A stretch of 64,000 bases of DNA from Phoronis australis. Taxonomy: Eukaryota; Phoronida; Phoronidae. Below the pieces are notes generated by a model. It was not told the DNA's origin. It saw only the letters and a program-made list of their open reading frames with translations, and did not search any database. The position numbers and the translations under genes are program-made. The DNA lies in the NCBI GenBank assembly GCA_002633005.1, contig NMRA01000116.1:786047-850046 (forward strand), given 5' to 3'. Each line of letters starts with the position of its first letter. Within the stretch, counting starts at the first letter, position 1. Shown here in pieces: positions 51,201 through 58,913 of the stretch.

Positions 51201-52551
51201 CTGAATACTCACATAGCGCAGCATACCAAGCAACACTTTTAAAGCAGCACTTGCAATTTAAAGGGGTTCAACACAATTTGCAAAATGCAGTAAAGCATTA
51301 GTTATTTTGCGACATTCTATTTCGAATATATCATTTAGTTTCAAAAGCGTTATTTTGCTTTGGTTTTTGCTTTGGCGTCTAATAATAGCACGACATCAAA
51401 TCTCTCATTAGCCAAACCTGACTGTAGACATAAGGTGTGACTCACTTCAAATGGCAACTCTGAATTTAGAAGATTGAAACTTCAACTAAACTTATTTCAC
51501 AATCCTAACCAAATACAATCACCATCTAGTGGAATGCAGTGGGGTATTTGTGATTTTGAAATCAGCGTGATTTTAAAAGGATCCAATTGTGCAGACACTG
51601 TTTGAGCTCAAGTAGCTCAAATATGAAGTTTGTATTTTCTACTTTTTCTCCTTGGTTGTGCACGTGAAAAGGAACCCACTTCATATGCGTGAATGCAAAC
51701 ATTTATAAGTGAACATCCATTGTGACACCTAGTGACTTCTCATCAAAAATAAACTCAATCTACAAACCACTGTTAATTTATTGAGAATTACCATTGACTC
51801 TGGTTGCAGTTTTTGGATGTGTATGTTCTGCGAAATGTCAGACGACATTCCTTCTTTTGCCATTTTCATTTTCTTTTTCCTTTTTCTTTCTTCCAGCTGC
51901 AATCATAAAAGATCAAGTACAAGTACAGTATTCTTGACTCAACTCAAAAGCACTATCGTCATGAGTAGCCAGTTCATTCAGTTACTTGAACGAAATTCCT
52001 AAGAAAAACAGAAGTCTTTCTTCAGCCCATAGATATTAAGAGCAGCCTAATGAATTGCTATTCACTTTTTCACTCTTTTGATTGGGTGGCCTACTCAAAT
52101 TGACAACAATAACATGTCCAATTAGCAGTCCCTGAGACTGCACCAAGCTCATTTTGCATTATCGCTTACATGCTCTTTCTCAGCTCACATTATGACAACG
52201 AAAATAAAAACATGATGAGAAATTTAAGCTTAAATAACCACTACAGCAGAAATGCAGACAAACAGTAAGTCATCAGATGCTACATAATAATCCATCTACC
52301 TTTGCTTGTAGCCCCTGCTTGTGTTGGTTTCTGCCCTGTTGAAGCAACAGATGTCTTCGCGCTTCGTTCGACTCATGGAGTGCAACAATTCTTCTCGATT
52401 CTTGCTCATGAGTGACAACGGGTATGTTCTTTGACACGTCATTTTCGCACGGTGTCATGTAACTCCTAACGACTACCTTGCTAGTCAGTGACACAAAATC
52501 TGGTGCAACCTCACCAGATATGATTAGATGTTCAACCCATTGACGATACAT
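24286..52551 (-). CDS. NWD1-like NACHT and WD-repeat protein (about 32 exons)
   Basis: STAND-type ATPase with the NWD1/NWD2 layout: an N-terminal region with FTSSTFK..AERNVLLERVYPKL and VVDMRWGV motifs, then a NACHT module (Walker A GKTGCGKS; Walker B MILVLDSLD), a helical region, and about nine WD/WN-type blades to the C-terminus. The start is ATG 52551 because an in-frame TGA lies three codons upstream (52560-52558) behind a splice acceptor, so 5' UTR exons exist further up. The stop is TAA 24288-24286. The 31 firm exons sum to 5081 nt (about 1,690 residues), close to human NWD1 (1,564) and NWD2 (1,742). Phases close everywhere except between exons 35621-35392 and 34809-34475, where a small exon with a probable 1-nt error seems to be missing. 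Vertebrate NWD1 is cytosolic and reported in androgen-receptor signalling and purine-enzyme assembly; the role here is unknown. Exons are listed in the four block entries. Confidence 0.87.
24955..25410. repeat. Tandem array derived from an exon end and its 5' splice site (about 65-bp units)
   Basis: Forward-strand units contain CATACCTTATCAACAAATAT or variants followed by GACCAGCACxxACAATGATTCAGA. Starts lie near 25012, 25067, 25141, 25194, 25261, 25333 and 25391. The unit at 25391 is the true junction: on the reverse strand it is the coding end ATATTTGTTGATAAG and donor GTACGTCTG of exon 25550-25396. The other units are diverged copies lying in the following intron. Several keep a perfect donor (AAG|GTATGT). 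Confidence 0.8.
26170..26470. mobile_element. MITE copy (GTGACTTAAG family) in NWD1-like intron
   Basis: The left end is TATGAAAGTGTCTCAAGAC; the right end is GTCTTAAGTGACTTTTCACA, inverted relative to it. The interior has CTCCCACTTCACAATGGCTG, TCTAAATAATTTATAGA and GTATATTCTCAGAGATT, in the same order as the complete copy at 60405-60655. Confidence 0.6.
26427..26511. repeat. 31-bp tandem repeat, about 2.7 copies
   Basis: GTGACTTTTCACAAAACGTG plus ACCCCACAAAA is repeated almost perfectly. It begins within the right end of the MITE at 26170-26470, so it appears to be an expansion of the element terminus. It lies about 45 nt inside the intron beyond the donor of exon 26711-26556. Confidence 0.85.
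27561..27780 (+). mobile_element. tRNA-derived SINE in NWD1-like intron
   Basis: The head GTGTGGCCTAATGGCATAAG resembles a pol III box A, and CGTCGTGAGTTTAGTCGC a weakened box B, followed by ATTGGGGCACACTGC. The tail segment ACCTGCGGACGTCTAGTGCA ... CCACCTGCAGT is shared with 47590-47680. The element abuts the 5' splice site of exon 27939-27798 (within about 20 nt), leaving the donor intact. Confidence 0.65.
28160..28223. repeat. Pair of GC-rich short hairpins
   Basis: AAAGCCCCCATTGGGGCTCTT (21 positions, 28160-28180) and its near copy with AAC in the loop (28200-28220) are each self-complementary, AGCCCC/GGGGCT. They lie 40 bp apart in an intron. They look like two direct copies of a small foldback unit. 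No U run follows that would suggest a bacterial-type terminator, and the host is eukaryotic. Confidence 0.6.
29203..29585. repeat. Dispersed repeat, copy 2 (see 15468-15782)
   Basis: It is collinear with 15468-15782 in the same orientation. It lies immediately before transposon copy 2, within the NWD1-like intron between exons 31038-30865 and 28816-28688. Confidence 0.6.
29704..30546 (-). mobile_element. Non-autonomous DNA transposon, copy 2, inverted (TSD CATTG)
   Basis: The element begins CAGTGGCGGATCTAGG and ends with the complement of CATAGGCGGATTTAGG. It is flanked by CATTG at 29699-29703 and 30547-30551. It is the reverse complement of the 18396-19368 element over the parts visible. 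A run of 166 N (29950-30115) replaces the tRNA-like part; comparison with copy 1 predicts about 360 bp there, so the gap is probably under-sized. It is inserted in an NWD1-like intron. Confidence 0.82.
29950..30115. other. Assembly gap, 166 N
   Basis: This is a run of N inside transposon copy 2. The intact copy at 18396-19368 predicts what should fill it. It does not touch any exon. Confidence 0.99.
31637..31775. mobile_element. Truncated MITE copy (GTGACTTAAG family)
   Basis: GAGAAATGACTTATAGCTCAAGACAGAAATTTGATCTT..CTCCCACTT..GAATTGCTAAATAAAGG matches the left half of the 60405-60655 element. The right end is missing. It lies in the NWD1-like intron between exons 32953-32737 and 31544-31372. 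Confidence 0.5.
33435..33935. repeat. Fragments of two repeat families (MITE end plus CACTAGGGGG module)
   Basis: 33435-33454 is the 20-bp terminus of the MITE seen complete at 14773-14989. From about 33735 the sequence follows the CACTAGGGGGCACA, CATGCCATCCCATCCATG, GACGTTTTGGCAGTA order of the last unit of the 12250-13440 array. Both lie in the intron between exons 34108-33989 and 32953-32737. Confidence 0.6.
35037..35080 (-). pseudogene. Candidate NWD1-like small exon with a 1-nt frame problem
   Basis: The block is bounded by TTTCAG|GTGGCT and AGAG|GTAATT, both good splice sites. The preceding exon ends in phase 0 and the next exon needs phase 1, so an exon of 3n+1 nt is required; this one is 44 nt (3n+2). 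Its start reads in frame as VAS and its end, in another frame, as RVVLISRSR, both of which look like WD-blade sequence. One extra base near the start would explain everything. It could be a sequencing error or a real disabling indel. Confidence 0.45.
36233..36640 (-). mobile_element. Probable LINE 3' tail in NWD1-like intron
   Basis: On the reverse strand the segment ends GAAGGCCCTCTTGGAAAGCA, then CACTGAAGAGGCCTCCCTC, and an (AAATA)n-type tail complementary to 36237-36266. 3' ends with 'CTTGGAAAxCAG...' and a short microsatellite tail are typical of CR1-like LINEs. No reverse-transcriptase frame is present, so the class is tentative. Confidence 0.45.
36787..38999 (-). other. NWD1-like block 3: helical region, exons 17-20
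   Basis: Exons: 38999-38816, 38053-37837, 37373-37211, 37006-36787. The encoded segments include DRQVICWFDRQYKVIAKSHF, NMADYFMGKW, LSELPYHLVKS and DIIQLSYDALRTDPRQLALQ. These are the helical repeats that link NACHT to the propeller in NWD proteins. The exon 18 end is set at CTCAG|GTGAGT (37837), because only that donor gives the phase needed by the next exon; a nearer GTAAAC does not. Exon 20 ends in ISADKQHAVIG, the first strand of the WD region. Confidence 0.83.
39233..39520. repeat. 41-bp minisatellite, about seven units with two alternating types
   Basis: Units share ACACATTGACTGTCAATATT and CAGGGAACA. They differ at the start: type A is GTGTCTGAATT, type B is GAGTCTCAACT. The order is A A B A B A B and part of A, so the array has partly grown as an A-B dimer. 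It lies in the NWD1-like intron between exons 40219-40101 and 38999-38816. Confidence 0.9.
40101..45813 (-). other. NWD1-like block 2: NACHT exons 9-16
   Basis: Exons: 45813-45724 (duplicated at 45119-45030, see assembly duplication), 44774-44656, 44212-43973, 43768-43663, 43062-42956, 41726-41610, 40908-40689, 40219-40101. The exon 44774 end FKGRENLIE joins AIEVYLRGD directly. The 44212 exon carries the P-loop GKTGCGKS and LLRFLGTT. The 43768 exon carries Walker B MILVLDSLDL. The next gives LPKILPPHVKAIVSTLP (sensor region). Then come RTLTGDQ, SLSPLYISVCLSEMVKW and HGLTDVELEDILSCDD (winged-helix region), all typical of NWD-type NACHT. The lysine and serine of the P-loop and the acidic residue of Walker B are intact, so nucleotide binding is expected. 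Confidence 0.88.
41390..41640. repeat. Tandem array grown from the 5' splice site of exon 41726-41610
   Basis: About ten units of 20-28 bp carry the core TTGGTCACCAGT or variants (starts near 41397, 41420, 41441, 41469, 41493, 41514, 41537, 41565, 41588, 41609). The last unit overlaps the coding end of the exon, whose reverse-strand sequence is ACAGGTGACCAG|GTAATACG. The others lie in the intron. At least three keep donor-like junctions (AAG|GTAATA, CAG|GTAGTA, AAG|GTATAT). Confidence 0.8.
44731..46114. repeat. Near-identical 690-bp direct duplication joined by one N (probable assembly artefact)
   Basis: 44731-45420 and 45423-46114 are collinear at an offset of 692 bp, with only scattered differences. 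The junction contains a single N at 45422. Each copy holds the same 90-nt NWD1-like exon (45119-45030 and 45813-45724). The second copy also holds the first part of exon 44774-44656, cut off at the N. A true tandem duplication would insert 90 nt twice and a truncated exon. Unmerged haplotypes across a closed gap explain it better. Confidence 0.85.
47590..47680 (+). repeat. SINE tail fragment
   Basis: GCCTGCATACGTCTGATGCA followed by GGCCACCTGCATTTTTTAA matches the tail of the SINE at 27561-27780. The tRNA-like head is not seen. It lies just upstream of the acceptor side of an NWD1-like intron (exons 47924-47707 and 47478-47352). Confidence 0.5.
48365..48632. mobile_element. MITE copy (GTGACTTAAG family) in NWD1-like intron
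   Basis: The left end is AAGAAAAATGACTAAAGAC and the right end CTTCTGTCTTAAGTCTC. The interior has GAGAATATACACATAACTGC and a TTTTTGAAAAATGATTA block. The order is the reverse complement of 60405-60655. Confidence 0.5.
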
Positions 52552-53251
52552 CCTGTATCAGCTACAAAGACAAAGAATGTTTCAAAGCCCTACCTGCAGA
52601 GCTTTTTGTTGCTTTTGTGTTTGACTGGATTTCCTATTTATAGAGACTGCTCATTGTCTCTAAGTAGCTCACTTTTTGGTAAAGTACGCCTCACCCTGGC
52701 TAAACCAACCATTTTACAATATGAAGGCTTATGAGATTCATAAAGACTTCTTAGATAGTCATCCTAGAAGTTACAAATAGAAAAAAGGCTCATACCACAG
52801 TGTTTTGGAAAATGTGTCAGAGCATTAGTTACAGGAAACCTTTTGTCCTCAAAATAAGACTAGAATGTGATATTGTCACAGCTGGGAGTAACAGTTTGGA
52901 GTTATGCTCCAGCAACTGCAGTGGAAAATCAGACGAGAGATGTGGTAAACCTGAGAGGGCAGGTGGCATGCTTTATCCGTAGTTGGGAGAGGAGTGTTGT
53001 TACATGTGACTTCTAGTGGGTGTGACATACAGCCAGATAAAGACCCTCTAAATCACTAAACTGAATGCCAAAAGGCAACTGCAATCATGATGGCTTAGTA
53101 TGTTCGATCGGCTGTCACACCTGCAACTTGGGTTCATTAAGTCTCAGCGTTACCGCAATTTTTTTAAAGAAAGTTCTGGTTGTTTTTTATCATAGAATTC
53201 CAGCCCCCCAGTCTAAAGTTTTCTGGTTATTAATGCCTACCTCAGTCAGGG

Positions 53252-53378
53252 CAGGGGCAGATCCAGGATTTTTAAAAGGGGGGTATAAGTCACCAATTTG
53301 GAAATTCTAGATTTGAAATCACTAACTCAAGGAAAAAAGGGGGGTCCAGACTTGCTTGGTCCCCTGGATCCGCCTATC
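53252..53378. mobile_element. Short MITE with GGCGGATCCAGG-type ends
   Basis: The element begins CAGGGGCAGATCCAGGATTT and ends CCCCTGGATCCGCCTATC, so the ends are inverted copies of one another and of the termini at 18396 and 29704. It is flanked by CAGGG and CAGGA, a possible imperfect 5-bp target duplication like those of the two longer copies. G runs lie inside both ends. Confidence 0.6.
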
Positions 53379-54162
53379 CAGGAGTGTTAAAGTAAAGTTT
53401 CTAATATATAAACTGACGATCACATTGCCTAGTTAGTTCACTGTTCACTGAGTATCAGTACTCAAAGAAGTCATAATTGTCTATAGGATACTGATAATGA
53501 GATGTATTGAATGCTCGGACGAATGACTCAATAATCAACAAACAATGACTCAACGGAACTTCACTCTTGGTCTCTTCACTGCACTTCAGACAGTTCAGCC
53601 TGAACTTCACAGGACATTATTAAAAGAGTAAGACGTCAGCCCAATAACTGTCACCGACAGTTGTAAGTGGCAGAAATAGTTTTGAAATATAGTTTCCTCA
53701 TCCATTCGAAGCTGTAATAAATATAACCGTACCTAGCCTCCACGTCACACTCCTCAACCTGCTGGTGCAAACCAAAAACAACAAGACATCGTGTCAGCTA
53801 CAAACGCGGACCTGCACATGTTTGCCTCTGTCTCTGGGTGCGCACTGTTGTGTGTGGTTGCGGTGGAAAACAGTACATCGAGCGCCACCTGTGAAGAGAC
53901 GTGCTCTGCGTGAACTTGGAATCTTGCTTAATCTCAAGATCACGGATACGTGTTCCTTGGAACACACGAAGAAACGTAACATGTTCACTCACATAATCAT
54001 GTTCATGTTAAAAATTTGTACTTCACTAAACCAAATTGCATGCTAGATAACGTAAATTTCAAATTTCAAAAATATCATCGATCTTATTCACCAAACAATA
54101 ATTGATTAACCATTCAAATATTCCTCCAATTCTTTGACACAAGTTACGCTAAGAGAGAAAAT

Positions 54163-54306
54163 ATTTGACCAAGAGGCCTATAATTACAAAAATTCTTTAC
54201 ACTGACATAAATTTTCTTCTCATTGTCCAAATGAATGTTGAATTCCAGGTTTACGCAGACGCAATCATGAGATTAAGCAGGATTCCAAGTTCACGCACAG
54301 CAGCGC
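54163..54306 (+). repeat. Dispersed repeat (partner of 18200-18335)
   Basis: The order GAGGCCTATAATTACAA, CCAAATGAATGTTGAATTCC, GAGATTAAGCAGGATTCC and AAGTTCACGC is collinear with the reverse complement of 18200-18335. A shorter piece in the opposite orientation is at 53903-53945. Confidence 0.55.
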
Positions 54307-54929
54307 GAAACGTGATGACGTATTTCACAAGAGGCTGCCGGTTAGCCGATGGAGTACAGCAATGAGATAAATTATATTATAGCTCAGAAAAGGAGTGCGC
54401 TGTCGGAGTGAAGTGGGTCAGTCAGGAAGATTTGTGTCATTGAAAACTGCTAAGCCTGTTTCCTTTAGCTTCTGGTGGCTTCAGCATTTCGATACAGACG
54501 TGTGCCTAGACCAAGTCGTGTACACCGCCGTGGTTTGCCAGCCAGGTATTGATTGAACAGTAATTGAATTGAAGACTATCACGTAGCCAACAGGTTTGCA
54601 TTGGTGTAAACAACTATAACGAACTGTTGTTTCGAAATCTTGAAATTCACTTCCAATGTGACGAAATGAACAGCTTGACACTGATTTCATAACAGTAAAT
54701 TACCTGAACAATTTTTTGTGATGGGAGGCACCTGTTTAACTTTTATTGATACTTTATAGACACTTTAACCAAGCGTAACAGAACGGAGCGTTTTAAAGTG
54801 AACTTTTCAGGAAAATTCAATTTTAAGTTGATTAAGAGTGTTCCATCTAATGGCACAGTATTCTGCCCAGTTAACTGACTATCAAGTGCTTGTTACTGAT
54901 CTTCACTCATTGTCGCCCACAGTTGCATC

Positions 54930-57300
54930 ATGCACCCTGATCTGTCTCCTCATCTTCACACTGAAGAATGTAATGCAGCCATACAGGCTCTCTTGACATG
55001 TCGGACACAGGTGGGTATAGAGACACTGTGGCTCTGCTGATAACCCATTCAAAAATAACCTCTGAGATTCACAGTTTAGATGATGACCTATGGCAAAACT
55101 TATCCCGTTTGGGACAGTGGAAAGATAAATATTTCATAGAAGGCTGTAACTTGCACCAAATTTTGGAAATTTGAACTATTGGACATCCCAAATTTAAAGG
55201 GCTGGTAGCAGTTTTTACTGAGACATGTAAAGGAGTAGTGTTTCTTTTCATGAACTTCCAAATTTATTTCCAGTTCCTGTTTGCAAAAACACACAGTGGC
55301 CTTGAGAGATATGATATATGCAGAAATCTCCCATGTCCCAAATTTCAGAATCAGGAAGTTCAATTCCAGCTTGGATTTTGGTGTCCCAAGTTTTGGAGAC
55401 TGTCCCAAATTGTAGAATTTTTACCACTATTTAATAAAATTGAAGCTTGAATGGAGTTAGTTTAAACTATTTCGTTTTCGTTTTTGTCGAAGGTGTAAAG
55501 CTGAGAAAAGATCAAAGCAGAAACCAAAATCTATGAATTAAAAAGTCACTGCTTTGTTTTATTTCGGTAAAAACTTTCAATTCTGATTTTTGTGATGACT
55601 GTTCTTCAAGGGTTCTCTCACCAGAAATTGCCCTTGTTGATACTGTTGTTCTTACAGTTTTATTTCAAATTTTTGATAAACGAAATGAGTGCTAAGAAAA
55701 ACTCCATGCAATAAAGATTTAAGTTGTGTTTATTTGTTATTGTATTTTCAAGTCTATCCTTAAAGTCAATTTGGTTAGGAAGTATTAATTTTAAAAATTT
55801 TGATAACAAATTTGTTGTTGACAAATTCAAGTTATTGCTATTGATGGACAACATTTTTGACTCTTAAATTCTCTTAAGAATTACTTTACTAGGTGTTGTA
55901 TTTCGATTGAAGTGTTTTCTTTCAAAATAGGGGATTTTGCCGAGACAGGCATCAGAACTTACAAATTCCAGCTGAACTAATGCTTGAGGATGTGTTAAAA
56001 AATTACACTCATTCTGTTTAGAACCCATGGAAGAAGTTCCTAGGTGCATGTAACCAACTGGATGTTGTCATGAACCAGTGTCTTAAAAAGGAGGTATGTC
56101 TTTAACTCAACCCAGTTAAAACTTCACGTCATACACTTACCATTCTTGTGTACAATAGGGCCACCCTGGATTACACAGCGACACTTAAATCTTGCTCTAT
56201 TTACCTACAATGCCGTTAACATCCGCCAGGCCTCGTTTTCACGCCACTGGAGTTTCCCATGTTCTTTGTTGTTGTCTGATTCTTTACAAGTTTTTCTCGG
56301 TTGCATTACTCTATTCATCCTTCCAATTACAATGAAGTATTATCACTGCTGTCGGCCGCAAATCCGACATGAAAAAGTTTGAAGAACTGGACACACCCGT
56401 CGAAGTGTGATCTGAAATTTTTTGCCTTCTCAACATCAATGAGAGACAAAAAAAGTGTGCCTGATTTCCAAAGTGAGGCCACGTGCTTTCTTATCACCAT
56501 GACAATGGAAAGTTCTGTTGCTGTGTAATCTGGGAAGGCCGTGTTGTATTTAATCAACAGATTGGAAATACATAACATCTTGCTCCATGCTAACAGTTCA
56601 AAGCTTACAGGCCAAGTGTCCAAACAAGCCTACTAGTAATATCTGTATTTGTTATTCTATTTGCCTGACCTGTATGTTTTGACTCAGTACCCTTTACAAG
56701 ACCTTGAGGGAGTTTTTTCTCAATTCTTCCTCTTTCTAGTTTTAATAAGGAAGTATTTAACATGTCTATAGTTTTAATTGCAATTTTAAAATACTTGGCA
56801 GATTGTGCTGTGGAACTGGTAGAACATCACTAATTACCATTTGCCGTACGAATACTATTTGTATGCAACTGCACATGTGCATGTGGTCACATATTGTCAT
56901 CGTGTCCACGCGTCTGCTCAGTATCTTAAAAACCCCTGTGTACAAGCACTTTTGTGTCAGTTATGACTGTTGCAAATATCTCTTGTGGTTGTCTAATTGT
57001 ACCTCTCTTGAACCTGATAAGTATCCCTAGGAACATGCCATTTGCGGTTCACTTGGTTGTAGAACAGTGCTTTGCTTTGCTCTTGTTGTTCCTTGGGAGT
57101 CATTTGGAATTGGAAACAATGTGGATTATGGGAGTTGAATTTATTCAGTATTTAAATGCTAATTTCACTGTCTTGTATTTTAGAGACAAGCAAAAAGACT
57201 GAAGAATAGGGAACCAGATGTTCAAAAGCAAGAGAAAATTAGACAGAGGTTAGAGAAAGAGAAGGCAGAAGAGTCTGCAAGGAAACAGAATGCTTGTTAA
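54930..57300 (+). CDS. CMC2: CMC2, twin CX9C mitochondrial protein for cytochrome c oxidase assembly
   Basis: Small intermembrane-space protein needed for cytochrome c oxidase biogenesis, folded by the Mia40 disulfide relay. Coding exons: 54930-55010, 56022-56093, 57184-57300; 89 residues (human CMC2 has 79). The start MHPDLSPHLHTEECN is nearly identical to the vertebrate start. Two CX9C motifs are complete: C-NAAIQALLT-C and C-NQLDVVMNQ-C. The third exon gives a highly charged helix (RLEKEKAEESARKQ) ending in Cys and TAA 57298-57300. Introns are GT..AG and all junctions are phase 0. The exon begins at 54923 behind CCCACAG, so a non-coding first exon lies upstream. The stop codon lies inside the first unit of a 42-bp tandem repeat. 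Confidence 0.94.
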
Positions 57301-57406
57301 ACTGGCCAATCAAACGTGAGCTGGAAACAGAGTGCTTGTTAAACTGGCCAATCAAACGTGAGCTGGTAACAGAGTGCTTGTTATACTGGCCAATCAAATG
57401 TGAGCT
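57281..57406 (+). promoter_or_regulatory. Three 42-bp tandem units, each with a CCAAT box
   Basis: Units 57281-57322, 57323-57364 and 57365-57406 differ at only a few positions. The first includes the last six CMC2 codons and its stop. Each contains CTGGCCAATCA, a strong match to the NF-Y site, at 57306-57310, 57348-57352 and 57390-57394. The period of 42 bp is four turns of B-DNA, so the boxes face the same side. The array ends 42 bp before the ATG of the ankyrin/SOCS gene. It may be that gene's proximal promoter or simply CMC2 3' UTR; the sequence alone does not decide. Confidence 0.6.
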
Positions 57407-57448
57407 GTGATGTTTTTAAAGTGATACCTTTGGATTTGTTTCTTAAAC

Positions 57449-58702
57449 ATGTCTAACGCACAAGCACTACCTTGTATGTTAGATGATCTGTTTACTGCAA
57501 TTGGACAGGGAAATGTTGATCTTGTAAAGAAACTCGTAGGGGAAGGAGCAGATATAAACTCCTCAGGAGTGAACGTCCCTCCACTGGTCTATGCTGTTCA
57601 GTTGGAGCCTGACCATTTGTTGATTATGGACCAGGAAGGGAGATTAGACACACCTTACCACAGCTGTCTGATTGACGGGGATCCCATGACAGATTCAGTT
57701 ATAGACACTCATCCAGTCTCGGACATTGTGAAGTTTCTGTTGAGTCTAGATGGAACTGATGTGAATATTCATGGCACGAATAGTAGGAGTCCGTTACACA
57801 CTGCTGTGGAGAACTCTCTGGCTGGGACAGTGAGGGAACTTCTGAAGAAAGGTGCTGATGTTAATGTAAAAGACAAGATGTCAGGGAGGACTCCTCTGCA
57901 TTATGCAGCGAGACAGGGTTGTGCGGCTCTCATCACCTTACTATTAAACCATGGAGCTAGTGTTGATGCTGTGGACGATACTGGTCGCACACCGTTGTAT
58001 ATGGCTGTCACCAACTCTGAGGTGCCCTTCTCCATTATACAGCTGCTACTGCAGTCTGGCAGCTCAGTGAATGTGCTCGACTACAACACTGGACGAAGCT
58101 TGTTACATGAAGCTGTGTATGATGTCAGTGACATTAACACTACCATTCAGATCATCAATTTACTAATGTCAGCTGGCGCTCTGTTTGTCACCGATGGTTT
58201 TGGCATGAATCCTGTTCACGAATCATTCAAGTGGAATGCTTTCTCTTGTTTGACTGAGTTTGTCAGGCACGGTGCTGAAATCGAAACTCTTTTGTCTGAG
58301 TTTGGTGAGGCCACGCTCTGCGAAATTTTATTGACTAAAATTGCTAATTTATATAGTGCTGGTGTTGACTGTGTAAAGCTTGGTGAACTTAAGATGCTTT
58401 TTCATGTAATAGAGGGAGACGGGTACTCACTGAAGGGAGATAGCTTTGTAAAAAACTTGAAATATGACACCTTCAGTAGCAGTGCTCAAGACTGTAGTAA
58501 ACTTGTGAAGTTTGTTATAGAGCTAAAGAACAGATTTCCCACATTGCAAAACCTTTGCAGACATCAAATTAGGAGTTGTTTGAAAGCTTGTGCAAACCAA
58601 CAGCAGTCCATAATACCACTGATTGATTCACTGGAAATTCCTCATAATGTCAAGGAGTATCTGTCCCTGAGTACAAAGTGTTGTACGGAGGAAAGCCTAT
58701 GA
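57449..58702 (+). CDS. Ankyrin repeat and SOCS box protein (single exon)
   Basis: 417-residue intronless protein. Ankyrin repeats are visible at about 12-40, 109-138 (SRSPLHTAVENSLAGTVREL), 142-172 (GRTPLHYAARQGCAALITLL), 176-210 (GRTPLYMAVTNS) and 212-250 (GRSLLHEAV). A 35-residue insertion follows the first repeat. The C-terminus (about 370-408) is a SOCS box: LQNLCRHQIRSCLKA, then IIPLIDSLEIPHNVKEYL, matching the BC-box 'LxxLCRxxIRxxL' and the 'LPLPxxLKxYL' end. ASB proteins recruit Elongin B/C and Cullin 5 as substrate receptors of E3 ubiquitin ligases; the ankyrins choose the substrate, unknown here. The start is the first ATG of the frame, 42 bp after the CCAAT array. Which ASB family member it represents is not clear. 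Confidence 0.88.
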   Translation: MSNAQALPCMLDDLFTAIGQGNVDLVKKLVGEGADINSSGVNVPPLVYAVQLEPDHLLIMDQEGRLDTPYHSCLIDGDPMTDSVIDTHPVSDIVKFLLSLDGTDVNIHGTNSRSPLHTAVENSLAGTVRELLKKGADVNVKDKMSGRTPLHYAARQGCAALITLLLNHGASVDAVDDTGRTPLYMAVTNSEVPFSIIQLLLQSGSSVNVLDYNTGRSLLHEAVYDVSDINTTIQIINLLMSAGALFVTDGFGMNPVHESFKWNAFSCLTEFVRHGAEIETLLSEFGEATLCEILLTKIANLYSAGVDCVKLGELKMLFHVIEGDGYSLKGDSFVKNLKYDTFSSSAQDCSKLVKFVIELKNRFPTLQNLCRHQIRSCLKACANQQQSIIPLIDSLEIPHNVKEYLSLSTKCCTEESL

Positions 58703-58907
58703 CGTCCCCTGTAACTGCTGTTGTATGATACTTTTGGTCTCCTTCATAACTGGGATGATAATAGCAGATGAAACCACTCTGATTTTATTAGTCACGTGGA
58801 TAAAACTGTAATGTTCTTACATTTGCAGAATTGTGTGAGGTGGACTTGTAGAATCTTCAGGTCATTTGATTATCCGGCATTACCCAGACATGATCAGATT
58901 TATGCTT

Positions 58908-58913
58908 AATAAA
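58908..58913 (+). terminator. Poly(A) signal AATAAA of the ankyrin/SOCS gene
   Basis: It lies 206 bp after the stop codon. It is also the first AATAAA on the forward strand downstream of the CMC2 stop codon, since none lies in the 148 bp between the genes. Confidence 0.7.

Larger units (their letters stand above)
46700..52551 (-). other. NWD1-like block 1: N-terminal exons 1-8
   Basis: Exons: 52551-52300, 51896-51792, 50887-50794, 49618-49416, 48835-48723, 47924-47707, 47478-47352, 46830-46700. Exon 1 (84 codons) and exon 2 form an extension; exon 2 carries a basic run (EERKRKKKMKMAK) that could be a nuclear signal. Exon 3 ends IRIFTSSTFK and exon 4 gives AERNVLLERVYPKLKEFC, VVDMRWGV and DDHTTW. 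Exon 5 gives SCRYGNRFLP. This is the region that precedes NACHT in NWD1 and TEP1-like proteins. Exons 6-8 continue with KWYLLDNNAIPPVY, VTEAEI and PWDAKG. All donors and acceptors are GT/AG. Confidence 0.88.
52552..54929. other. Head-to-head intergenic region between NWD1-like and CMC2
   Basis: It holds the promoters and 5' UTR exons of both genes, none of which can be placed. A splice acceptor (TTTGTAG) abuts the NWD1-like start exon at 52561-52562, and CCCACAG at 54922 precedes the CMC2 start exon, so both genes have upstream non-coding exons. Repeats here: a 127-bp MITE (53252-53378) and copies of the GGAATCTTGCTTAATCTC repeat (53903-53945, 54163-54306). Confidence 0.6.

Noticed and set aside
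55100-55450. Open frames in the first CMC2 intron
   Set aside because: No similarity, and the CMC2 exons join in phase without them.
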